A DNA stretch of 17,668 bases from Candidatus Accumulibacter iunctus (lineage in GTDB: Bacteria > Pseudomonadota > Gammaproteobacteria > Burkholderiales > Rhodocyclaceae), in NCBI GenBank assembly GCA_002345025.1, contig DDUX01000146.1:1-17668 (forward strand). The letters run 5' to 3'. The position numbers and the translations under genes are program-made. Under the pieces are notes generated by a model. It saw nothing but the letters and a program-made list of their open reading frames with translations. It was not told the DNA's origin and searched no databases. The first letter of the stretch is position 1. Each line of letters starts with the position of its first letter. Below, one piece after another: positions 1 through 6,851 of the stretch.

Positions 1-1
1 C

Positions 2-1987
2 GTGACGCTGACCGGCGTGACGGTGATCGACCCGCTGACGGGTCAGAACATCAGCGGCGTGACGCTCGCCCCGGGAGCGACCAACACCTACAACACCAGC
101 TACACGCTGACGCAGGCCGACCTTGACCGGGCCGGCAACGCTGGCAGCGATGGCGACATCGACAACACCGCCACGGCCGACTCCACCGAGACCGCTCCGG
201 TGAGCGATACCGAGCAGGTGCCGCTGACCCAGGCGCCGGCGCTGACGATCGACAAGCAGGTGACGGGCGTGGATACGGCCGGAAACGGACTCCTGGACCA
301 GGCTGGCGACATCATCGATTACAAGCTGGTGGTCACCAACACCGGTAACCAGACGCTGACCAATGTCGTCGTGACCGATCCGCTGATCGGTGTGAATACC
401 ACGATTCCGTCGCTGGCGCCGCTGGCAGTAGTCAACATCGTGGCCAGTTACGCGATCACGCAGGCCGACATCGACAGCAACGCCACGCTGGAGCCGAACA
501 ACCTCGTTGCCGGCAGGATCGACAACACCGCCACGGCCGACAGTGACCAGACCGGGCCGAGCAGCGATACCGAGAGCGTGCCGATTGCGCAGCTGGGCAC
601 CATCGGCGACCTCGTCTGGGAGGACCTCGACTTCGACGGTGTTCGTGATGCCGGAGAACCGGGGATCGTGGGTGTGACGGTCAACCTTCGCGACAGTAGT
701 GGTACCTTGGTGGCCACCGAGACGACGAACGCTAGCGGGCTCTATCTTTTCAACAACGTGGCCCAGGGCACCTATCAGGTTGAGGTGCTCGCTCCGACGG
801 ACTATTTGTTCACCATCCGCGATGCCGGCGGCGACGATGGCCTGGATTCCGATGTCGGTACGACTGGCAGTGGAGGCCTGGGGCTCAGCGGCCCGATCTT
901 CCTGTCGCCGGGTCAAACCAACCTCACCATCGATGCCGGTCTCTACCGCAAGGCCACCCTCGGTGACCGCGTCTGGCTGGACAAGGACAACGACGGCATT
1001 CAGGATACCAACGAGAAGGGGGTCAGCAATGTCGGCGTGCGGCTGCTGGACTCCAGTGGTCAGCAGATTGCTACCACGACGACCGATTCTATTGGCAACT
1101 ACAAGTTCGTCGATCTCAACCCTGGTAGTTACACGCTCGAGTTCGACAAGTCGGTTGCGCTGACTGGGGCAGTCTCGGTGGCGAAGTATCCGTGGAGCAG
1201 CAAGCCGAATCAAGGCACTGACGATGGGGTGGATTCGGATGTCACTGGTTCGGGATTCAAGGCGACGGCTGCGGTCACGCTCGATTCAGGCGAGAACGAC
1301 CTGACGCTGGATGCGGCGATCACCCCGATCGTCATCGACCTCAATGGCAACGGTATCCAGACCATCGCCCGCGGTAGTTCCAAGGGCAGTTTTGATCTGT
1401 TGGGTACGGGTACGGGGATCGATTCCGGATGGCTCTCGGGTGACGACGGGTTCCTGGTTGTGGACCGTAACGGCAACGGCAGCATCGACGACATCTCGGA
1501 GATGTTCGGGGGGGCCAGCAAGGGAGCCGGGTTCAGCAAACTGTCCGCCTTCGACAGCAATGGCGACGGGCTGGTGGATGCCAACGATGCCGACTTCGCC
1601 AGCCTCAAGATCTGGCGTGACATCAACGGCAACCACCAGACCGATGCAGGCGAGTTGATGGGCCTGACGGATGCCGGCTTGGTTGGCCTGTCGATTGACT
1701 ACAGCGAACTGCCGTTCCTGGATGCCCAGGGCAACCTGCATCTTGAGCGTGGCAGCGCCACCCGGGCCGATGGCAGCGTGGTGGACATGACCGACGTGTA
1801 CTTCAACATCTCGGCCAGCGATGCCGCTGCGGCGGGCGTTCAGTTGCCCAACATGGCCGAGTTGATGGGTGGCGGCTTCGACGGCCTGAACGCCGGTGCG
1901 GACGTGGCAGCCGATCCGGGTGGGATGGACTGGATCGACGTCCAACTCGTTGGTACGCCACAGCCGGAGCTCCCGGGCATGTTCTGA
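2..1987 (+). CDS. C-terminal part of a large repetitive secreted surface protein (DUF11 / SdrD B-type / calcium-binding module), 5' partial
   Basis: The gene enters from the left edge with no visible start; 661 codons are present. In order: the end of one DUF11-like repeat (about residues 1-78), a complete one (about 79-197, starting ALTIDKQVTG), two SdrD B-like/Cna-B-type domains (about 199-316 with GDLVWEDLDFDG, and 317-440 with GDRVWLDKDNDG), then a C-terminal module starting ITPIVIDLNGNG near 440. That module carries three Asp-rich EF-hand-like loops: DRNGNGSIDD near 488, DSNGDGLVDANDAD near 518 and DINGNHQTDAGE near 540. The same module is common at the C-terminus of large RTX/type I secreted proteins of proteobacteria. 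No LPXTG, PEP-CTERM or C-terminal membrane segment is present, so type I secretion is the likely route (inference); no transporter for it lies in the window. The role is probably adhesion or matrix formation. The domain calls are firm, the function is not. Confidence 0.85.
   Translation: MTLTGVTVIDPLTGQNISGVTLAPGATNTYNTSYTLTQADLDRAGNAGSDGDIDNTATADSTETAPVSDTEQVPLTQAPALTIDKQVTGVDTAGNGLLDQAGDIIDYKLVVTNTGNQTLTNVVVTDPLIGVNTTIPSLAPLAVVNIVASYAITQADIDSNATLEPNNLVAGRIDNTATADSDQTGPSSDTESVPIAQLGTIGDLVWEDLDFDGVRDAGEPGIVGVTVNLRDSSGTLVATETTNASGLYLFNNVAQGTYQVEVLAPTDYLFTIRDAGGDDGLDSDVGTTGSGGLGLSGPIFLSPGQTNLTIDAGLYRKATLGDRVWLDKDNDGIQDTNEKGVSNVGVRLLDSSGQQIATTTTDSIGNYKFVDLNPGSYTLEFDKSVALTGAVSVAKYPWSSKPNQGTDDGVDSDVTGSGFKATAAVTLDSGENDLTLDAAITPIVIDLNGNGIQTIARGSSKGSFDLLGTGTGIDSGWLSGDDGFLVVDRNGNGSIDDISEMFGGASKGAGFSKLSAFDSNGDGLVDANDADFASLKIWRDINGNHQTDAGELMGLTDAGLVGLSIDYSELPFLDAQGNLHLERGSATRADGSVVDMTDVYFNISASDAAAAGVQLPNMAELMGGGFDGLNAGADVAADPGGMDWIDVQLVGTPQPELPGMF
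158..541 (+). repeat. In-gene tandem repeat of the DUF11 unit, 360-bp period
   Basis: Bases 158-181 and 518-541 are identical and exactly 360 bp apart, giving a 120-residue period. The flanking protein segments are also alike: an ITQAD or LTQAD motif precedes each copy and a SDTE motif follows it. This marks at least two copies of the unit. More are likely to the left of the window. Confidence 0.7.
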
Positions 1988-2054
1988 CGCCATTGCCCGG
2001 GGGGTCGACCGCAGGGCTTCTCTCCGGCTTGCAAGCTGCGTCGTGATCAGACGG

Positions 2055-2071
2055 GGCGGCTTGCAGCCGCC
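2055..2071 (+). terminator. Terminator-like hairpin after the surface protein gene
   Basis: GGCGGCT (2055-2061) pairs perfectly with AGCCGCC (2065-2071) around a 3-base loop, starting 68 bases after the stop at 1987. No T-tract follows, so it is not a canonical intrinsic terminator. It could protect the 3' end or act with Rho. Confidence 0.3.
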
Positions 2072-2245
2072 GCCTTGATCGGTGCTGCTGGCTTGCGTAT
2101 TCCGCTCTGAACGGGTCACCACGACGACGACGCCATCGCCGCCCTGCCAGGCACCGGAGTCAGGGCAGAGTAGGGCGTCCGGTCAGGGCAGGGGAGTGCC
2201 GGTCTCCGACTTCGGAAGCGGCGTTGTCGCGTCAGAGATCAAGAC

Positions 2246-2270
2246 CGCATGCCGAGAATATCGGCATGCG
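2246..2270. promoter_or_regulatory. Perfect 10-bp inverted repeat, candidate regulator binding site
   Basis: The arm CGCATGCCGA (2246-2255) is repeated as its exact complement TCGGCATGCG (2261-2270) around a 5-base spacer. There is no T-tract, so a DNA-binding dyad is more likely than a terminator. It lies about 215 bp upstream of the sigma-54-like -12 element. That distance is compatible with an upstream activating site for an enhancer-binding protein, but the link is inference. Confidence 0.45.
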
Positions 2271-2470
2271 CCGACTCCTGGATGGTGATGAAACTCGCCA
2301 CACTTTCGCGGTGAGGGATGGGTGCTGTCCAGCACGGCAGGCCATCGTTCTGATTCTGTTCCGGTCGGCCTGGCGGCTTAAGCGACCAAGTGTCGATGGA
2401 TTTTACACTGCCGTTGGCGAAGTTTGCCGATCGCGAGAAAAAGCGCAATAAATCAGAAATGAGAATTCCC

Positions 2471-2486
2471 GGGTATGTTTTTTGCT
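2471..2486 (+). promoter_or_regulatory. Sigma-54-like -24/-12 promoter
   Basis: The invariant GG (2472-2473) and GC (2484-2485) are exactly 10 bases apart, as sigma-54 promoters require. The -12 box reads TTGCT, a full match. The -24 box reads GGGTAT where TGGCAC is the consensus, so it is weak. Transcription would start near 2497, about 60 bases before the leader ORF. In related bacteria, PEP-CTERM genes are controlled by the PrsK/PrsR two-component system through RpoN, which makes this placement meaningful. Confidence 0.4.
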
Positions 2487-2556
2487 TTTTAATGCCAGGG
2501 AAACTGACTGCTGGTATTCGAATCGAGAGCGCTTCACCGCGCACAGGAGGATGGTC

Positions 2557-2604
2557 ATGAGCAACACGAGTCGCACGGCGCTTCGAGGAGGGGCGCCAGT
2601 ATGA
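2557..2604 (+). CDS. Short leader ORF coupled to the PEP-CTERM gene (15 aa)
   Basis: ATG at 2557 follows a perfect AGGAGG (2545-2550) at 6 bases spacing and encodes MSNTSRTALRGGAPV. Its TGA (2602-2604) overlaps the ATG of the next gene (2601-2603) as ATGA. An in-frame ATG at 2551 abuts the ribosome-binding site and is a less likely start. The peptide is Arg/Ser/Thr-rich and resembles no known family. The strong ribosome-binding site together with the overlap suggests a translated leader that couples ribosomes to the exosortase substrate. Its real translation is inferred, not shown. Confidence 0.4.
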   Translation: MSNTSRTALRGGAPV

Positions 2605-3350
2605 ATCAACTAACCCGCTTCGGTCTAGCAGGCGCTCTCTGTGCGCTGAGTGCCACGGTGACTGGCGCACCGGTCAATCAGGATTTTGAGTTGGGCCTTG
2701 CCGGGTGGGCGGTACTCGGCAATGTCGGGACGACAGGTCCGACCCAGGTCGTCACTTGGGACCCTCCTAAGAAGAGCGTATTCCCCTATCAATACCTGAT
2801 GGCTCGACTGGTGAGTAACGACGGGCAGGACCATGGCGGCAGCACAGGCAACTACGACCCGCCTTCCAATGCCGCGGCTCTCGATGCTTTCTTCGGTTTG
2901 CCGACGGGAACCTTGGCTACGTCCTATCAGGCGTTCAACGGTTCTGGGATCACGCAGACTTTTTCGGGTTCCAACGGCGAAGTCGTGCAGCAACGCTGGA
3001 ACTTTTTCTCTACGGACACCACCGATCGACAGTCTGTGAGCAACGATACGGCGTTTGCCGTGATCAGCGGTCCGGGGATAAGCAATCCGGTTCTCATTCC
3101 TCTCATGGATTCCCTGGGTGCGGGACCGTCGGCCACATCTGGATGGAGCAGCTTCGTGTACACACTTCCCGCCGACGGCTTGTACACAATCGGCTTCGGC
3201 GTCGTGAACGGTGAAGGCAATTATTACTACGACGCCGAGCTTTTCCTGGATGATTTCAGGGGTGTTCCGGAGCCGGGCTCTCTTGCCTTGGTCGGGCTTG
3301 CCCTTGCCGGCCTTGGCTCGTTGCGCCGGACGAAGTGCGGCCGCGTGTAG
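2601..3350 (+). CDS. PEP-CTERM sorting domain protein (exosortase substrate)
   Basis: This is a 249-residue secreted protein. An N-terminal signal peptide (MNQLTRFGLAGALCALSATV, cleavage probably after TGA near residue 23) directs it through Sec. The middle part is Gly/Ser/Asn/Thr-rich and predicted to be beta-rich; NQDFELGLAGW near 26 resembles the start of many extracellular carbohydrate-binding-like folds. The C-terminus is a textbook PEP-CTERM tail: VPEPGS at about 222-227, a hydrophobic helix, then a basic end (LRRTK, CGR). Such tails are recognised by exosortase (EpsH/XrtA) and processed at the inner membrane during export linked to exopolysaccharide. AGGAGG at 2586-2591, 9 bases before the ATG, supports this start. 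The upstream leader ORF and sigma-54-like promoter suggest regulated expression. No exosortase gene is in the window. The exact role in the extracellular matrix is unknown. Confidence 0.9.
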   Translation: MNQLTRFGLAGALCALSATVTGAPVNQDFELGLAGWAVLGNVGTTGPTQVVTWDPPKKSVFPYQYLMARLVSNDGQDHGGSTGNYDPPSNAAALDAFFGLPTGTLATSYQAFNGSGITQTFSGSNGEVVQQRWNFFSTDTTDRQSVSNDTAFAVISGPGISNPVLIPLMDSLGAGPSATSGWSSFVYTLPADGLYTIGFGVVNGEGNYYYDAELFLDDFRGVPEPGSLALVGLALAGLGSLRRTKCGRV

Positions 3351-3553
3351 GCAAAGGTCAAGAGACCGCGATCAGGGAAGAACTCACCAATCGCAGCAAA
3401 GGAATGCTGTTCACTTCGCCTCGCCGGGATTGGTTGCCGACAGGATCGCCGCGGCCGCTACCTTGAGCGACGGTATCCGCCGGGCTGAAGGGCGGCGGGA
3501 CTTGAAGTGCACACCGCTTTCTCAGCTTATCGACAACAGACGAGAGACAACCC

Positions 3554-3982
3554 ATGAGCAGCAAGAAGGATACTCCGAGCGATCGCGAGGCATTGGCTGA
3601 TGCCGAGGCCGCGGAATCAGCGCCAGCGCCGACCCAGTCGGTTACAGTCGCGGTCCGCCTGCAACCGGTCGAGCACTCGCAACAACCGGTGTTTTCCAAT
3701 TTCACGACCGTGCAAGCCGGGACCGGTGTCGTATTCATTGATTTTGGCTTTCTCGAGCCGCAAACGATCGCGAATCTGACTCGGCTTGGGCAGCCGGGCG
3801 TGACGGTGCCGGAAGCCATCGGCGGCACGCTCGCCTGCCGCATGGCATTGAGCATCGACACCGTCGCCAACTTGGCCAATCAGTTGAATCAGTTGTTGCG
3901 CAGCGCTGCTGCGGCGCACGCGCAGGCAGCACAAGTCGCTGGGCAGTCAGCAGCGGGTGTGACTGCCCAGCAGCCTGACTGA
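3554..3982 (+). CDS. Small DUF3467-like protein of unknown function
   Basis: A 142-residue cytosolic protein with no signal peptide or membrane segment. Residues 1-30 are polar and probably disordered. Residues about 45-117 (FSNFTTVQAG, FIDFGFLEP, then a helix with ANLANQLNQLL) resemble the DUF3467 pattern of a 'YANxxxV' strand, a 'DFG' strand and a C-terminal 'LAxxL' helix. The tail (118-142) is Ala/Gln-rich. The match is by eye and the family has no established function. The ATG follows a weak purine tract (GAGAG, about 10 bases upstream) and a 203-base gap (3351-3553) in which I see no gene. The gene stands alone between the PEP-CTERM gene and a gene-free stretch. Confidence 0.65.
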   Translation: MSSKKDTPSDREALADAEAAESAPAPTQSVTVAVRLQPVEHSQQPVFSNFTTVQAGTGVVFIDFGFLEPQTIANLTRLGQPGVTVPEAIGGTLACRMALSIDTVANLANQLNQLLRSAAAAHAQAAQVAGQSAAGVTAQQPD

Positions 3983-4762
3983 GCGGAGCCATTGGCCGTG
4001 TACTCACGGCTCCAGGAGTCATCCATGGCTCCAGGCGGCGCGTCCCGAGGGGTCGCCAAGCAGCGTTGCCCCTGATTTGACACAACCCCTTCCTTTCTGG
4101 CGGGGCTGTTGTCTTCCTTGGGGCGTGGAGCACTCTCACCATCCGATCGCCTTGTGTCATCGGCCGGGAATCGGGGACGCTGCCTTGGTCCACGTGCGCC
4201 ATCGTCCGCGCGCTGCTGCGTCTCCCCCCTGATACGTCCTGCCGCGGGTCTTGCCCGAGAAGCTGCAGCAGGATGGCAGGATTGCCCCCGGTGGCTACGC
4301 CGCGCTCGGTGTGCCGTAGGAACAGGGGCAGGAATTGCCGGCCTGCTCGGTGCCCCGCCGGCGAACCGGGAGGAATTCGTCGGGCAGGTGAAGTGGCTGC
4401 GTGGCTACCTCGCGACTGCCGGCACCGAAGTACCCGTTCGCGCTCGAAGCTGCCAAGGCTGCTGCAGGCAAGCCACTGCTTGCCGCCCGGCCCACTGCGC
4501 CCGCTGCCATGACAGCGAACTGACCGGCTGGCCACTGCCAGTGGCCGAGGTCGGTACCGACCTCGGCCGCATCGATTCGTCGAACAAGACCGCCGCGATC
4601 AAGGCGAACCAGGTCGTCAAGGAAATGGGTCTCGAACGCTGCGGCCTCGTCGAGGCCGCGCCGCAGGGCTATGTCGCCGCCTTCCTCGGCGCCAGCGAAC
4701 GGCCACAGCCACCTTGCCTTGCAGGGATTCCCCCGTGCCTCGTGGCCGGTGTCGTGGTGGGA
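3983..4762. other. Gene-poor region with no intact gene
   Basis: About 780 bases separate the DUF3467-like gene from the 3' end of the leftward glycosyltransferase. Just after the stop lies an imperfect hairpin (CCGTG 3996-4000 with CACGG 4005-4009) and a 9-bp direct repeat GGCTCCAGG (4008-4016, 4027-4035). Long open frames exist on both strands because of the high GC, but most have Arg/Pro/Cys-rich compositions typical of noncoding frames. Only the stretch from about 4506 to 4720 reads like a protein. Confidence 0.5.
4506..4720 (+). pseudogene. Possible gene remnant, unidentified
   Basis: In the frame with codons at 4506, 4509 and so on, about 70 codons read like real protein: ELTGWPLPVAEVGTDLGRID followed by NKTAAIKANQVVKEMGLERC and GYVAAFLGASE. 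Third positions are nearly all G or C, as in the neighbouring genes. There is no good start or ribosome-binding site, and upstream the same frame turns into Arg/Cys-rich nonsense. A neighbouring frame just upstream (about 4431-4523) also reads plausibly (PKYPFALEAAKAAAGKPL, ending at a TGA at 4521-4523), which would fit one frameshifted gene or two abutting fragments. Downstream the frame runs into the antisense of the glycosyltransferase. I do not recognise the family. Confidence 0.25.
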
Positions 4763-5827
4763 CTATCCGACCAGCCGCTGATAGAGGTTCAGATAGGCGC
4801 TGACAATCTGCTGCTGGCTGTAGTGGTCGTCGATCTTCCTGCGACCGGCGGCAGCCAGTTCGCCCCGCAACGAGTCATCCTCGAGAAGCCGGCGGATGCC
4901 ATCGGAGAGCCCCTGCGGATCCTGTGCCGGAACAGTCCATGACTGACTGTCGTCGGCGGCCAGTTCAATCGCGCCGGCAGTCCGCGTCGAAAGAACTGGC
5001 CGGCAATGGGCCCACGCTTCAAGGATCACGTTTCCCAGGGTCTCGTGATGCGACGGGCAAACGAGAAGATCGGCCAGCTCGTAGTACGGATGCGGGTCAA
5101 GTTGCCAGCCGGCCCAGCGAACCCGATGGTTGATTCCGATTTGGCAGGCGTAGCTGTGAAGCGTGGCTTGCAGCGGACCGTCGCCGACAATGACGAGAGT
5201 CAGTCGTCGGCCGCGGATCGCTTCGCCGAGCAGGGAGAACGCAGTCAACAGGTCGGCGAATCCCTTGGCCGGGTGAAAGCGACCGACTGCCAGCAGAACG
5301 ATCGCGTCTTCCGGGACGTCCAGCTGCCGCCGTAGCTCGACGATCCTTTGCGGCGAGTCGGCAGCGGGAACGTCCACAAAGTTGCCGATGTGCGCGATTC
5401 GGGATGCCGGCAAACCGCTGCGAATCAAGTGGTCGCAAATGCCGCGGGTGTTGCCGACCCAGGCGTGCGCATGGCGATAGCCCTTGACGTCGTAGTAGCC
5501 ACCCAGACGGGCGACGTGGAGCGAATGCCGACCCGGATCGAGATGGGTCAGCCGCGTGGCTCGACCCATGTACGTCTGGACAATATCAGGCTGGCTCTTG
5601 CGGACAATGGCTTCGATCCGCCAGCGCGAAGGCAAGTCGATGATGCCTCGCATCGGTACATGCAGTTGCGCCACGTCAGGCCGCAGGCGCCGGGAGATCA
5701 ATCCGCCCGGGCTGGTGATCGCCAGGACAGGTTCCCCTCTTTCCCGCAGGGCATTGACGAACCGGACATAGAACAGTTCCGCGCCGCCCAGTGCCTGGCC
5801 AGCGGCGATATGGGCCGAGCTGATCAT
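4763..5827 (-). CDS. GT4-family glycosyltransferase, probably LPS core
   Basis: A 354-residue GT-B glycosyltransferase acting in the cytoplasm or at the inner membrane. The N-terminal nucleotide-fold half begins with MISSAHIAAGQALGGAE, whose GGAE loop is typical of the family. The C-terminal half has VGRFHPAKGFADLL (181-194), GDGPLQ (215-220) and the E-x7-E motif (E262 and E270, in HETLGNVILE) that contacts the nucleotide-sugar donor. The start chosen, complement of 5825-5827, is preceded by GAAGGA with 7 bases spacing. A longer reading from 5872 adds 15 polar residues but lacks a ribosome-binding site, and a -10-like TATCAT overlaps that upstream ATG. Transcribed divergently from the WaaE-like gene, so it shares its promoter region (5828-5952). 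The donor and acceptor sugars are unknown. Confidence 0.85.
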   Translation of the reverse strand: MISSAHIAAGQALGGAELFYVRFVNALRERGEPVLAITSPGGLISRRLRPDVAQLHVPMRGIIDLPSRWRIEAIVRKSQPDIVQTYMGRATRLTHLDPGRHSLHVARLGGYYDVKGYRHAHAWVGNTRGICDHLIRSGLPASRIAHIGNFVDVPAADSPQRIVELRRQLDVPEDAIVLLAVGRFHPAKGFADLLTAFSLLGEAIRGRRLTLVIVGDGPLQATLHSYACQIGINHRVRWAGWQLDPHPYYELADLLVCPSHHETLGNVILEAWAHCRPVLSTRTAGAIELAADDSQSWTVPAQDPQGLSDGIRRLLEDDSLRGELAAAGRRKIDDHYSQQQIVSAYLNLYQRLVG

Positions 5828-5952
5828 CCTGACATCCTTCACGATGTCGTTTGAGGTATTCCGGTCGGGCATGATAAGGTTGCGGGCGACTGGGGGGCGA
5901 TGTCCATCAGTCGTTGCGTCGACCGCAACTTTCCGTCTGAACAGGCTTGGCG

Positions 5953-6768
5953 ATGGCTGACCGAACGCGACTTTCCGTCATTGTGACGACCTACAACAAC
6001 GACCGCACGCTGCGGGCATGCCTGGAGAGCGTCAGGTGGGCCGACGAGATCGTCGTTCTCGATTCGTTGAGCAGCGATGATACCTTGGTCATCGCCCGGA
6101 GTTACAACGCGTGCATCAAGCAGCACCCATTCATGGGTTACGGCCCGCAGAAGCAGATGGCACTGGAGTTGACCAGTAACGATTGGGTGCTCCTGCTCGA
6201 TGCCGACGAGGCGCTGTCGCCCGGACTTCAGAACGAAGTCAGGCGGTTGCTGCAGGACGGTCCTTTGGTGGATGGCTATGAAATCCCTCGGCAGGAGCAA
6301 CTCTTCTGGCGCATGTGCCACCCGGCAACCCGGATGAACCACTTCCTGCGCCTGTTCGACAAGAGGAGGGGTGGCATTGACGACATGCCGATTCATGCAG
6401 CGCCGAAGGTGCAGGGGCGAATCGGGCGACTCAAGTCACTTCTTTATCACTTCGGCGAGACGGATGTTCATGCGAAGGTCGAAAAAATCAACGCCTATTC
6501 GACCGGCCTGGTCAAGGAGAAACTGAAGAAGGAGCGCTGGGGAATCCCGCTGATCATGATCTTCTACCCGCCCTTCTTTTTCCTCCGCAGCTATTTCTTC
6601 AAACGCAATTTTCTGAATGGCTGGGCGGGATTCATCAATTCGGTTGTGGCGGCTTTCTACGTTTTTCTGAAGTACGCAAAGCTCTACGAGCACGACCAGT
6701 TTGCCAAGCATGGAACCCGATTGTTCCCGGAGGGCGCTCCACCCGTACCGGCTGCCCGTCAGGATTGA
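5953..6768 (+). CDS. GT2 glycosyltransferase of the WaaE/KdtX (LPS core) type
   Basis: A 271-residue GT-A enzyme. The N-terminus LSVIVTTYNNDRTLRACLES, then EIVVLDSLSSDDT, GYGPQKQMAL (62-71) and the metal-binding DADEA (83-87) match the WaaE/KdtX/LpsC group. Members add the first glucose or a similar hexose to the inner LPS core (family knowledge). C-terminal hydrophobic stretches (IPLIMIFYPPFFFLRSYFF and GFINSVVAAFYVFLKY) suggest membrane association. ATG 5953 was preferred over the in-frame TTG at 5947; CAGG lies 7 bases upstream. The gene heads the rightward LPS block; the next GT9 gene follows 83 bases later. The 125-base divergent gap shows no clear promoter on this strand. Confidence 0.85.
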   Translation: MADRTRLSVIVTTYNNDRTLRACLESVRWADEIVVLDSLSSDDTLVIARSYNACIKQHPFMGYGPQKQMALELTSNDWVLLLDADEALSPGLQNEVRRLLQDGPLVDGYEIPRQEQLFWRMCHPATRMNHFLRLFDKRRGGIDDMPIHAAPKVQGRIGRLKSLLYHFGETDVHAKVEKINAYSTGLVKEKLKKERWGIPLIMIFYPPFFFLRSYFFKRNFLNGWAGFINSVVAAFYVFLKYAKLYEHDQFAKHGTRLFPEGAPPVPAARQD

Positions 6769-6851
6769 TCAGCGCAGCGGATCCGGAAAGCCCGTGCCGC
6801 CTGTTCCTCCGGTCGTGCAACAAGATCTTCCCTCGAAGGGCCTCGCAACCG

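Larger units (their letters stand above)
1988..2556. other. Intergenic region between the large surface protein and the PEP-CTERM leader
   Basis: About 570 bases contain no convincing gene in any frame. The left part is GC-rich and holds a short hairpin and a 10-bp direct repeat, GTCAGGGCAG at 2159-2168 and 2182-2191. Next come a perfect dyad (2246-2270) and an AT-richer tract (about 2400-2500) that looks like a promoter region. The sharp drop in GC after 2400 fits regulatory DNA serving the downstream PEP-CTERM gene. Confidence 0.6.

Noticed and set aside
1286..2122. 278-codon open frame on the minus strand
   Set aside because: It lies antisense to the clear DUF11/SdrD-B protein and its composition (His, Gln, Arg, Val) is that of a GC-driven shadow frame.
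2415..2427. TGGCGA...TTGC as a sigma-54 promoter
   Set aside because: The GG to GC distance is 8 bases, two short of the strict 10 required.
4109..4942. 277-codon rightward open frame as a full gene
   Set aside because: The first 130 codons look noncoding, there is no ribosome-binding site, and the end runs antisense through the glycosyltransferase. Only the middle part was kept, as a possible remnant.
6765..6851. TTG start for the GT9 gene overlapping the previous stop
   Set aside because: It would add 29 residues with no family similarity, and the AGGA is immediately adjacent to the TTG, too close to act as its ribosome-binding site.
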